Translations under genes and position numbers: made by a program
Part shown: positions 7,898 through 14,435 of the stretch, piece by piece
Numbering within the stretch: position 1 is the stretch's first letter
Layout: each line of letters starts with the position of its first letter
From: an uncultured Lachnospiraceae bacterium
Lineage (GTDB): Bacteria > Bacillota_A > Clostridia > Lachnospirales > Lachnospiraceae
Direction of reading: 5' to 3'
DNA length: 26,386 bases
Assembly (NCBI GenBank): GCA_910587905.1
Contig: CAJUOF010000064.1
Coordinates: 1 to 26,386, forward strand
Notes under the pieces: generated by a model
What the model saw: only the letters and a program-made list of their open reading frames with translations
Databases searched by the model: none
Told to the model about the DNA's origin: nothing

Positions 7898-8019
7898 GGA
7901 GGGAGCGGACAGAAAATCTCCCAGGAACACGGAGGGAGCGGGCAGAAAACTTTCCATCGCAGACACGACTTGAAACACGTCTATCGTCTGCTCACGGAAA
8001 TTTTCCGCCCGCTCCCTCC
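7898..8019. repeat. 33-base direct repeat combined with a 24-bp inverted repeat
   Basis: GGAGGGAGCGGACAGAAAAT (7898-7917) recurs as GGAGGGAGCGGGCAGAAAAC (7931-7950), exactly 33 bases later. The second copy is the left arm (7931-7955) of a long inverted repeat whose right arm, 7996-8019, reads from GGAAATTTTCC to GCTCCCTCC. The arms pair over about 24 bases with one or two flaws. The stem continues inward through GCAGAC (7959-7964) pairing with GTCTGC (7986-7991), so one transcript could fold into a roughly 90-base rod. There is no T-tract on either side, so it is not an ordinary terminator. It begins 17 bases after the regulator's stop codon. Confidence 0.8.
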
Positions 8020-8144
8020 TTGGTTTGGCGCAAGTCCCTATTTTAAAACATCTCCCAGAGTTTCAACTCCCGTATTTTCCTTCTTTTCTCCCCGGTCTCC
8101 ACAATCGAAAATCTCCAAGTCGACACATGACCAAAAGATAATCC

Positions 8145-8162
8145 GGTGTTATCCACAACACC
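8145..8162. promoter_or_regulatory. DnaA-box-like sequence inside a perfect palindrome
   Basis: GGTGTT-ATCCAC-AACACC forms a perfect 6-bp-arm hairpin. It contains TTATCCACA (8149-8157), a full match to the DnaA box consensus. Only one copy was seen, and there is no dnaA, dnaN or AT-rich unwinding cluster nearby, so it is not an origin. A single match may be chance. Confidence 0.3.
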
Positions 8163-8324
8163 CCTTTCGACAAATTATACCATTTTCAAATGGAAATGTC
8201 AGCCTTTTCCGTTCATATTTTAGTTTTAATTCTATAATTCTAAATTAATGCCTCTTGTCCCCATATCCAAGTCCCCCTTTGCACAGTCACGCCCATTGTC
8301 ATATCATGGTGCCCGACACAAAAA

Positions 8325-8412
8325 GCAAGACCAGCGATCCAATGCCGTCTTGCTCCACTTTTTGCGCCCCATGACGCACTCGCATTGTAAGCCAATGCGC
8401 CAACCTCATTGG
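8325..8412. repeat. Three consecutive short hairpins downstream of the sfsA terminator
   Basis: GCAAGAC/GTCTTGC (8325-8331 with 8347-8353) is followed on the minus strand by TTTTTGTG, so it can act as a second terminator. CGCATTG/CAATGCG (8381-8387 with 8393-8399) is a perfect 7-bp stem with loop TAAGC. CCAA/TTGG (8400-8403 with 8409-8412) follows at once. So many perfect small stems in under 100 bases suggest a structured RNA or a composite repeat element. Confidence 0.5.
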
Positions 8413-8435
8413 TCCACACAACCTGCACAGCCCGT

Positions 8436-8471
8436 AAAAACACTTGAGCAGGGGAGTGTTTTCCCCTGCTC
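8436..8471 (-). terminator. Rho-independent terminator downstream of sfsA
   Basis: GAGCAGGGGA and TCCCCTGCTC (8446-8455 with 8462-8471) form a perfect 10-bp stem with a 6-base loop. On the minus strand it is followed by AAGTGTTTTTAC, with a U-run at 8440-8436. The loop bases AAACAC can also pair with the downstream GTGTTT, giving an alternative fold. It lies about 90 bases beyond the sfsA stop codon. Confidence 0.75.
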
Positions 8472-8559
8472 ACCACACAGCTCGGCATCGCATCTGTGAC
8501 ATACCGCCTCCGGACGGTCGGGCACGCATGAGAGAGATTACCGCCTTGCCCTTCGGGCA

Positions 8560-9273
8560 TCACACCCACACCGGCACCTCGCAGTCGACGGTCATGGCAT
8601 CCTCCGTGACGACACAGTCATAGGCCAGAACATGTACCCCCGCCCGGGCGGCGGCCCGCAGGGCCGCACCGAAGGCCGGATGTGTCGCCCCGTTGGGGGC
8701 GAAGGCCCGGACCTCTTTCATCTGAATCACGAAAAGGAGGTACGCCTCGTACCCGGCTGCGGCCGCCTCCGCAAGCTCCTCCACGTGCTTTACGCCCCGC
8801 TCGGTGGGAGCGTCGGGAAATTTCGCCACCCCGCCCACATCCAGGGTCACGCCCTTCACCTCCATGAAGCATTTCCGGCCGTCCGCCTCGAAATATAAGT
8901 CAAACCTGGAATTCCCGAACTTCTTTTCCCGCTTAAGGAGGGTCAGGTCCCGAAAGCGGCCGCCGCCGCCCCGCCTCACCCAGCTCGCCGCCGCCTCGTT
9001 GGGGGCCTGGGAATCCACGTTCACAAGAACCGGCACCCTCTCCGGCCCCGGCTTTTCCACCACGATCAGGGAATATTTGGTCTTCCTCTCCGCCTTCTCA
9101 CAGTGCTGCAGCCACACCCCGGCCCCCGAGACCAGAAGCTCCTTAAGCCGCCCTGTGTTTTTCACGTGGCAGCGGACCGTTTCCCCGTGAAGCTCCACCT
9201 CCGCCACGAAACGATTGGGGCGCCCAAGGAAGACGCCCCGCTCCATATCTTTATAAACCACGTCCGCCCTCAT
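8560..9273 (-). CDS. sfsA: SfsA family protein (sugar fermentation stimulation protein A)
   Basis: About 237 aa, matching the family's usual 230-240. The N-terminal OB-like part contains GVFLGRPNRFVAEV and the NTGRLKELL segment. The C-terminal nuclease-like part contains NSRFDLYFEADG, then FMEVKGVTLDVGGVAKFPDAPTERGVKHVEEL, which is the clearest family signature. SfsA was named in E. coli for an effect on maltose metabolism; it binds DNA and has a restriction-endonuclease-like fold, and its true role is still unclear. Two starts are possible: the ATG at 9273 (AAGGGGGAG upstream, family-like N-terminus) and a TTG at 9300 with GGGAGG, directly after the holA stop. I prefer the ATG. It is last in a fructokinase-holA-sfsA minus-strand run. 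Confidence 0.9.
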   Translation of the reverse strand: MRADVVYKDMERGVFLGRPNRFVAEVELHGETVRCHVKNTGRLKELLVSGAGVWLQHCEKAERKTKYSLIVVEKPGPERVPVLVNVDSQAPNEAAASWVRRGGGGRFRDLTLLKREKKFGNSRFDLYFEADGRKCFMEVKGVTLDVGGVAKFPDAPTERGVKHVEELAEAAAAGYEAYLLFVIQMKEVRAFAPNGATHPAFGAALRAAARAGVHVLAYDCVVTEDAMTVDCEVPVWV

Positions 9274-9301
9274 CTCGGCTCCCCCTTCCGGCTTATCCAA
9301 A

Positions 9302-10282
9302 CTATTTCCTCCCGGAAAACTCCGTGATCAGAAGCTCCACCGCCAGCTTGTCGGAGAGCCGCCCGGTCTTCACGGCCTCCTCCGCCTCGGCGCACTTCTC
9401 CAGATAGCCTCGAAGCTCCCCCATGCGGAAATTTTTTCCCTGGCTCATGGCCTTTGCGGCCACGAAGGGCTGGATCCCCGCCTTTTTCGCAATCTCATCC
9501 TTCCCTTTCCCCGTCAGGGCAAGCTCCTTCACCACCAGCAGTTGATTGAACTGCCTGGCAATGAGGAACAGGATCCGCATGGGCGGCTCCCTGAGGGCCA
9601 GAAGGTCACAGTATTTCCCCATGGCGGCCTTCTGGCGGCCCAAGGCCACGTCCGTGATCATGTCAAAAATTTTGCCTGTGATCTGCACGGAACAGACCGC
9701 TCGCACGTCCTCCGGAAGGATCCCTTCCCTCCCCTCCGTGTAGGCGACCAGCTTGTCAAGCTCCGTGCGGATGTGCTCCATGTCATCGCCCACGCTGTCT
9801 AAGAAAAGCTCCATGGCCGCCTGGGAGATCTGCCGGTTCTCCTGCTTGAGGCTCCGGACAATCCATTTTTTCAGCTCCCCCTCCGACTGTCTGCCAAGCT
9901 CCGTCACGCAGCCCAGCTCTTTCACTTTTTTGTAGAGCTTGTTGCGCTTGTCCACCTGCTCCTCCACGAAAAGGAGCACCGTGCTCTCCGGCATCCGGGG
10001 CAGATAGGAAGGAAGCGGCTCCGCATCCTTTTTGAACAGGCCGCTGTTTTCAATGAGAATCAGCCGTTTCTCCGAAAAAAACGGCATGGTGTCCGCCAGG
10101 CTAATGACCTCGTCAAGATCCGTCTCTTTTTCATAAAAGCTCTGGAAATTCATCCGGTCGTCGCCAAGAACGGCCTCGATCAGCCTGTTTTTATAGCTCT
10201 TTTTTAAAAAGGCCTCCTCCCCGTACAGGCAGTATACGGGGCGGAAGGCTCTGTCTTTGATATCCTGGTTTAATGTTTTCAT
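9302..10282 (-). CDS. holA: DNA polymerase III delta subunit
   Basis: Clamp-loader subunit that opens the sliding clamp; it works with the gamma/tau product encoded at 21694-23304. 326 aa, close to the family norm of about 340. Family features are the N-terminal PVYCLYGEEAFLKKSYKNRL, MPFFSEKRLILIENSGLF, the collar-domain region with ILPEDVRAVCS and IFDMITDVALGRQ, and the C-terminal helices with LFLIARQFNQLLVVKEL. It carries no functional Walker A, as expected. It starts 33 bases after the fructokinase stop; that gap contains a GCGGCC/GGCCGC hairpin without a T-tract. Its stop nearly touches the alternative sfsA start. Confidence 0.93.
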   Translation of the reverse strand: MKTLNQDIKDRAFRPVYCLYGEEAFLKKSYKNRLIEAVLGDDRMNFQSFYEKETDLDEVISLADTMPFFSEKRLILIENSGLFKKDAEPLPSYLPRMPESTVLLFVEEQVDKRNKLYKKVKELGCVTELGRQSEGELKKWIVRSLKQENRQISQAAMELFLDSVGDDMEHIRTELDKLVAYTEGREGILPEDVRAVCSVQITGKIFDMITDVALGRQKAAMGKYCDLLALREPPMRILFLIARQFNQLLVVKELALTGKGKDEIAKKAGIQPFVAAKAMSQGKNFRMGELRGYLEKCAEAEEAVKTGRLSDKLAVELLITEFSGRK

Positions 10283-10315
10283 GCTCCCTGTCCGGCGGCC
10301 CCTGGTCCGGGCCGC

Positions 10316-11284
10316 TTACTTTTTCAGATACTCTTCAAACTGGGCGGCCGTCGCATAGGAGGCGATGGCGCCGTTTCCGAGAACACTGTATTCGCAGTAA
10401 CGGTTGGAGAACAGCAGGTACTTTTCCAGCCGCTCCGCCGTCAGGTCCTTAAGGGTGTCCACCGTCACGCCGTCGGCTGAAAGCTGATAGAGGAAGGAAC
10501 CAATGAAGGCGTCGCCCGCTCCCGTGGTGTCAATAGCCTTCACCTTCCTGGAGGGTGCCTCGGCCGAGGCCGTCTTCGTGTAGGCTTCCGCCCCGTCGGC
10601 CCCCTTGGTGTAAATCACCAGCCGCACGTTCCCCTGGAACAAAACGTCCTTCGCATCCTCCACCTTCGTCTCCCCGGTGATGAATTCCAGCTCCTCGTCG
10701 GAGATTTTCAACACGTGGGCGTAAGGAATGAATTCCAAAATCGCTTTTCGAAGCTCATTGTAATCCTTCCACAGCGGCAGACGGATGTTGGGATCAAAGC
10801 TGATCATGTCGCCGCACTCCAGCGCATAGGTGATGGCCTTTCTGTGGGCCTCCTTCATCGGAAAATCCCCCAGGCACAGCGAGCAGAAATGAAGGGCGTA
10901 AGCGTCCTCGAACCACGCCTTCTCCACCACGTCGGCGCTCATGAGCATGTCGGCACTGGGCTTCCGGTAGAAGGAGAAGTCCCGGTTTCCGTCTTCTTTC
11001 AGTGATACGAAGGCCAGGCAGGTGTTGGCCTCGTCGGTACGCAGCACATGGCTCACGTCGATGCCGTGGCCCACGAACTCGTCCACGATCCGGTCGCCAA
11101 AGGCGTCGTTCCCCAACTGGGTAACCATAGCCGCCGGGCCTCCAAGCTTGATGTATGCGCCGCCCACATTGGCCGGAGCTCCCCCCACCACGCCTTTAAA
11201 ATCCTTAACCTCTTTCAACTCGCATCCGATCTGATGAGGCACAAAATCAATCAATGCTTCTCCAATGGAAATCAGTCTTTTCAT
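10316..11284 (-). CDS. PfkB-family carbohydrate kinase, fructokinase-like
   Basis: Cytoplasmic sugar kinase of about 322 aa that transfers phosphate from ATP to a sugar, probably fructose to give fructose 6-phosphate. The N-terminus MKRLISIGEALIDF is typical of ScrK-type fructokinases, followed by GGAPANVGGAYIKLGG (PfkB signature 1) and QLGNDAFGD. The C-terminal IDTTGAGDAFIGSF is PfkB signature 2, with the anion hole and catalytic aspartate. The open frame runs 18 codons further upstream, but the ATG at 11284 follows GGAGG and gives the family N-terminus. A TTGCAG-17-TATACT promoter lies just upstream, so it is not dependent on the FecR gene before it. Substrate within the family (fructose, ribose or other) is inferred. 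Confidence 0.9.
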   Translation of the reverse strand: MKRLISIGEALIDFVPHQIGCELKEVKDFKGVVGGAPANVGGAYIKLGGPAAMVTQLGNDAFGDRIVDEFVGHGIDVSHVLRTDEANTCLAFVSLKEDGNRDFSFYRKPSADMLMSADVVEKAWFEDAYALHFCSLCLGDFPMKEAHRKAITYALECGDMISFDPNIRLPLWKDYNELRKAILEFIPYAHVLKISDEELEFITGETKVEDAKDVLFQGNVRLVIYTKGADGAEAYTKTASAEAPSRKVKAIDTTGAGDAFIGSFLYQLSADGVTVDTLKDLTAERLEKYLLFSNRYCEYSVLGNGAIASYATAAQFEEYLKK

Positions 11285-11340
11285 GACATTCCTCCTGCTT
11301 CCGTTATTTTCTGCGGTTCCTTTGCCGCCCCTTATCAATC

Positions 11341-11369
11341 AGTATAACACGGCCAGTTTCTTCCTGCAA
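11341..11369 (-). promoter_or_regulatory. Promoter of the fructokinase-holA-sfsA run
   Basis: Minus strand: TTGCAG (11369-11364) and TATACT (11346-11341), separated by 17 bases. It sits between the FecR/beta-helix gene and the kinase gene and explains separate transcription of the latter. Confidence 0.65.
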
Positions 11370-11387
11370 TTCCTATTTTGCCCCAAA

Positions 11388-12803
11388 TTACTGCCAGGCG
11401 TTTCCGGCTTCCTTCGTGCCGCTCTCATTCCATGAACCGGCCGATTCATCATAGAACATATACTTTTGACTGCTCTCATTGTCCTGTATGATACAGTTCT
11501 CCAGCGTGAATGCCGCATTGCCCATAAACAAAGGCTGCTCTCCGTTTCCGACAAATGCACATTCCGTAAATCGGAGGTCTCCCGTTCCGCCCATCCAATA
11601 CACCGCTTGGTCGCTGCATTCCCGGATCACGGTTTCCTGAGCTGTGACACTGCTGTCCCAGCCGGAAAGTCCAACCTGACCGCAGCCATAAATATCGCAG
11701 CCCACCAGCTTTACATCCTCACAGCTATGGAAGCGGACCACTCCGGCCGTGCATTCCGATATCTCCGGGGGAAGCTCATGGCCCATGATCAATCCGTACA
11801 ACAGAAGGTTTTTGCAGTTATCCGCCGAGAGAATCAGTTCATCTCCCACCGTAACCACCAGTCTGGTTTCCCCCGTCCCGATGATGGAGAGATTTTCAAA
11901 TCCGTGAAAATTCAAATACTGCACCTCGTAGGTTCCGTCCCCGAGGTGAATCTCTGTATTGGAGAGGTCGTCATTCATAGCCAGCTCTTTTAACTCTGCG
12001 CCATCCTGCACCTCCAGGATCCTCCGCTCGATCCCGTCCTGCAAAAGCTCTGGAAGCGGAAGTCCCGCCTCCGGATCATAATACCGTTCCTCTGCGCCGC
12101 CTTCTGCATGTTCCGCCGTCCCCTCTTCTGCGCCTTCCGTCCCCGGCCCGCCATCGTCCATGCCATCCGGCAATTTGGGTTCCTCCGCCAGCACAAAGTC
12201 CGGAATATCCTCCCTGGAAAGGGGAACCACCTGGATCGTTGATTCTCCGTCAGGAAGCACCGCCATCTGCCCGGCCTCGACAATCACGCTGTCCCCGTCC
12301 GGCGTCCGGCATTCCACCGTTCCTTCCAGGAGGCCCAGCCTGGATGCGTCCGCCCCGCGCTCCATCCAACCGCAGGTGCCCCGAATCCCCGCGATCATCG
12401 TGGAAGTCCGAATATCCATAGACTCATCCTCAGAAAGTGGTTCTGTCACATGGAAAAACAGACTGCCCGACTGCACGAGAACCTCCAATTCCCTTTCCTT
12501 CTCATCCTTTTGAATCTCAATCTCACTGTTTTGGTCCATCTTGACAAGCTTCGCCTGATCCAGATCAATCCAGGCATAGCTCACGGCCTCCGTCCCCACC
12601 TGATATCCGCTGTAGAGTCCCAGGTTGTCCACCAGGGAAACCGTCTTTTTCTTTTCATCCTGCACGCCGACCGTCCCCTCTGTCTGCACCAGATGCATGG
12701 TCGACGCTGTCTTTTTCTCCCCTCCGCAGCCCGCAAAAAATATCGCTGTAAGAATCACTGCCGCGAAAGCCAGACAGCCCTTTACTCCTTTCGCTTTCCT
12801 CAT
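11388..12803 (-). CDS. FecR-domain lipoprotein with C-terminal right-handed beta-helix
   Basis: Predicted cell-surface lipoprotein, 471 aa. The signal peptide ends in the lipobox FAGC with the lipidated cysteine at 26. A FecR domain spans about residues 36-195: an LVQTEGTVGV strand, YQVGTEAVSYAWIDLDQ, then IRTSTMIAGIRGTCGWM and LLEGTVEC, the FecR core. A low-complexity acidic linker (210-245) follows. Residues about 280-445 read as short repeating strands with N/C ladders (IHLGDGTYEVQYLNFHG, LSIIGTG, VRFHSCEDVKLVGCDIYGCG), the pattern of a pectate-lyase/NosD-type right-handed beta-helix. The FecR part is paralogous to the divergent product at 13008. Substrate or ligand of the helix is unknown; such domains often bind or cleave polysaccharides. 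No TonB receptor or sigma factor gene is adjacent. Confidence 0.85.
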   Translation of the reverse strand: MRKAKGVKGCLAFAAVILTAIFFAGCGGEKKTASTMHLVQTEGTVGVQDEKKKTVSLVDNLGLYSGYQVGTEAVSYAWIDLDQAKLVKMDQNSEIEIQKDEKERELEVLVQSGSLFFHVTEPLSEDESMDIRTSTMIAGIRGTCGWMERGADASRLGLLEGTVECRTPDGDSVIVEAGQMAVLPDGESTIQVVPLSREDIPDFVLAEEPKLPDGMDDGGPGTEGAEEGTAEHAEGGAEERYYDPEAGLPLPELLQDGIERRILEVQDGAELKELAMNDDLSNTEIHLGDGTYEVQYLNFHGFENLSIIGTGETRLVVTVGDELILSADNCKNLLLYGLIMGHELPPEISECTAGVVRFHSCEDVKLVGCDIYGCGQVGLSGWDSSVTAQETVIRECSDQAVYWMGGTGDLRFTECAFVGNGEQPLFMGNAAFTLENCIIQDNESSQKYMFYDESAGSWNESGTKEAGNAWQ

Positions 12804-12884
12804 TTACATTCCCCTCCTGCCTTTTATGCCCTAACCTTACCACAAAAAGAAGACTTTGAAAAGAGGACGGCGGGCCACAAATTC

Positions 12885-12913
12885 TTGCAATCCTGTCCAT
12901 TCTGTTATACAAT
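12885..12913 (+). promoter_or_regulatory. Promoter of the FecR-cyclase operon
   Basis: Plus strand: TTGCAA (12885-12890), 17-base spacer, TACAAT (12908-12913). Transcription would start near 12920 and leave a leader of about 88 bases that contains a terminator hairpin. Confidence 0.6.
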
Positions 12914-12946
12914 AAATTTCATGAGACACAGCCCATTTTTACAATC

Positions 12947-12996
12947 ACGGCAAACTGGCTTAAGGACATGACACTTTACCGGTCTGCCGTTTTTTG
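12947..12996 (+). terminator. Terminator hairpin in the leader of the FecR-cyclase operon (candidate attenuator)
   Basis: ACGGCAAACTGG (12947-12958) pairs with CCGGTCTGCCGT (12979-12990) in 10 of 12 positions and is followed at once by six T residues. The ribosome site GGAGG (12996-13000) and the start codon at 13008 come directly after. A complete intrinsic terminator between promoter and ribosome site is the usual layout of conditional attenuation. No known riboswitch was recognised in the short leader. It could instead insulate the operon from upstream plus-strand transcription. Confidence 0.65.
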
Positions 12997-13007
12997 GAGG
13001 TTTTTTC

Positions 13008-14366
13008 ATGCGACAAAAAAGTGCCGTCCGGCGCATATTTGCGTCACTCTCTGTCATTTCCATACTTTTTTCCGAATCCTGGCTTTCCTCCTGCGGCAGC
13101 GAAACTGCAAGAGCTGCCACCATGCACCTTGCAAAATCCGAAGGCTCCGTGGAAGTAGCCAACGACGACGGCGATTTGTTGGAGCTCACAGAGCGTCTTG
13201 GGCTTTATGACGGCTATCAAGTCGCCACAAAAACGGACGGCCATGCCTGGATCGATCTGGATCAAGTGAAGCTCGCCAAGATGGACACCGACAGCCGGAT
13301 CGGAATCCAAAAGGACGGCAAAGCTTTGGAGATCCATATCCAGTCCGGCGGGCTGTTTTTCCATGTGACTGAGCCCCTCGCCGAAGACGAGACCATGAAG
13401 ATCCGCACCTCCAACCTGATGGTAGGCATCCGGGGCACCTGCGGCTGGGTCCAGGTGACGGACCAGAGCCACATGCAGGTATCTCTCCTGGAGGGTGCCG
13501 TCACCTGCACGGTCTTCGACCTGATGGGCCGCGAACTGGCCTCTGAGACCATCTCCGCCGGGGAGACTGCCGACCTGGTCTATAACAAGGACGGGGAAAG
13601 CTCCATTTGGACAGACGAGCTTCGGCTTTCCGATATCCCTCCCTATGTTCTGGAAGAAGTGGAGCACACCGAAATTCCCGTTGTCCGGGATCTGTTAAAC
13701 CGTCTCCGGCAAGAGGAGGACGCTCCGGGCGATGAGACTCTTCAGGACACCGGGGCCTCTCCGGACGAGGCAGGTGGGACGGCAGATCCGGACCGCCGGC
13801 GGGCGGAGGTTTTTCTGGATATCCTCAATTCCCTGTCCCCGGAGGAAGCCATGTACGCCAGGCTGGGAGACCTAAACGGCGACGGCGTGGAAGATCTGCT
13901 GATCCTGGGAGCCTACACGTTCCGGGATGCGTCCGGCTACGGCTTCACCGGCTATATCTGGAACGGGGACGGCGCCGACCGGATTCCCTTCGACAAGACA
14001 GAGTTCATGAATCTTTTTGGCATCGCGGGAGATATCCTTGAAACTCCGGGATACGGCGTTTACCGGGAACGGTCCACCGGCACGGTGTACGTCCGCTACA
14101 CCTTCAGCATGGACTCCAAGGTCTGCTGCAGCTTTGAAAACACTGCGGAGCTCATCCCCATGGATTATGAATACGACTACGAAGCACCGGGCGCTGCCAC
14201 AGAGTTCAAGCAGATTTTCTCCGAAATTCAGTCCCGGACGGACGAACGCTTTGAGCTTTTGGATTCCGTTTCCTATCAGGAACTATATAACCGGGAGGAG
14301 TCCCTCGCCGCCACCGTCGGGGAGCTTAAGAGCCGGCTCTCAGAAGAAGCAGGGGCAGACTCCTAA
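13008..14366 (+). CDS. FecR-domain lipoprotein, first gene of the cyclase operon
   Basis: Predicted extracytoplasmic lipoprotein, 452 aa. The N-terminal basic stretch and hydrophobic segment end in LSSC (cysteine 29), an acceptable though not ideal lipobox. The FecR domain covers about residues 38-200: MHLAKSEGSVEV, YQVATKTDGHAWIDLDQ, SGGLFFHVTEPLAEDE, IRTSNLMVGIRGTCGW. It is closely similar, motif by motif, to the divergent gene product at 11388-12803. The C-terminal half differs: after an acidic linker it has DLNGDGVED (288-296), a calcium-loop-like sequence as in dockerin, EF-hand or FG-GAP repeats, then a globular region I do not recognise. FecR proteins transmit an extracellular signal across the membrane in Gram-negatives. 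Here the likely partner is the CHASE2 cyclase encoded next, whose sensor faces the same compartment. Confidence 0.85.
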   Translation: MRQKSAVRRIFASLSVISILFSESWLSSCGSETARAATMHLAKSEGSVEVANDDGDLLELTERLGLYDGYQVATKTDGHAWIDLDQVKLAKMDTDSRIGIQKDGKALEIHIQSGGLFFHVTEPLAEDETMKIRTSNLMVGIRGTCGWVQVTDQSHMQVSLLEGAVTCTVFDLMGRELASETISAGETADLVYNKDGESSIWTDELRLSDIPPYVLEEVEHTEIPVVRDLLNRLRQEEDAPGDETLQDTGASPDEAGGTADPDRRRAEVFLDILNSLSPEEAMYARLGDLNGDGVEDLLILGAYTFRDASGYGFTGYIWNGDGADRIPFDKTEFMNLFGIAGDILETPGYGVYRERSTGTVYVRYTFSMDSKVCCSFENTAELIPMDYEYDYEAPGAATEFKQIFSEIQSRTDERFELLDSVSYQELYNREESLAATVGELKSRLSEEAGADS

Positions 14367-14374
14367 AACAGAAC

Positions 14375-14401
14375 AGCCGACAGCCAGGGCATCGGCTTTT
14401 T
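14375..14401 (+). terminator. Weak terminator-like hairpin between FecR and cyclase genes
   Basis: AGCCGA (14375-14380) pairs perfectly with TCGGCT (14392-14397) across an 11-base loop, followed by five T residues. It lies in the 69-base gap between the two genes. The stem is short, so it would reduce rather than stop transcription into the cyclase gene, favouring excess of the lipoprotein. The cyclase start follows AAAAGGAG. Confidence 0.5.
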
Positions 14402-14435
14402 CCAACAAACCTGCTGCCGTCCAAAAGGAGAACAC

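Larger units (their letters stand above)
7881..8559. other. 679-base gene-free, hairpin-rich intergenic region
   Basis: No open frame here has both a plausible ribosome site and recognisable protein character. A minus-strand frame (8240-8569) overlaps the sfsA stop, covers the sfsA terminator and reads as low-complexity translation of hairpins; a plus-strand frame (7877-8248) translates the 33-base repeat. The stretch instead contains a direct plus inverted repeat (7898-8019), a DnaA-box palindrome (8145-8162), a small hairpin CCATTT/AAATGG near 8180, and four hairpins between 8325 and 8471. It may be a mobile intergenic repeat cluster or hold small RNAs. Confidence 0.6.

Noticed and set aside
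7898..8019. CRISPR array
   Set aside because: Only two direct copies at 33-base period with a 13-base gap and one inverted copy; no spacers and no cas genes.
8381..8412. tRNA-like anticodon arm
   Set aside because: The CGCATTG/CAATGCG hairpin has a 5-base loop and lacks acceptor, D and T arms.
8240..8569. 109-codon minus-strand frame after sfsA as a real gene
   Set aside because: It covers the sfsA terminator and several perfect hairpins, has no clear ribosome site and no recognised domain. Kept only as part of the intergenic finding.
12941..12996. Cyclic-di-GMP (GEMM-I) riboswitch in the FecR-cyclase leader
   Set aside because: ACGGCAAAC and a CCGG-containing 3' arm are suggestive, but only about 20 bases separate the arms. 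The GACGCAAAGC core and second helix are absent.
11388..14366. FecR genes as part of an iron-dicitrate surface signalling system
   Set aside because: No FecI-type sigma factor, TonB-dependent receptor or TonB is present, and the host appears to lack an outer membrane.
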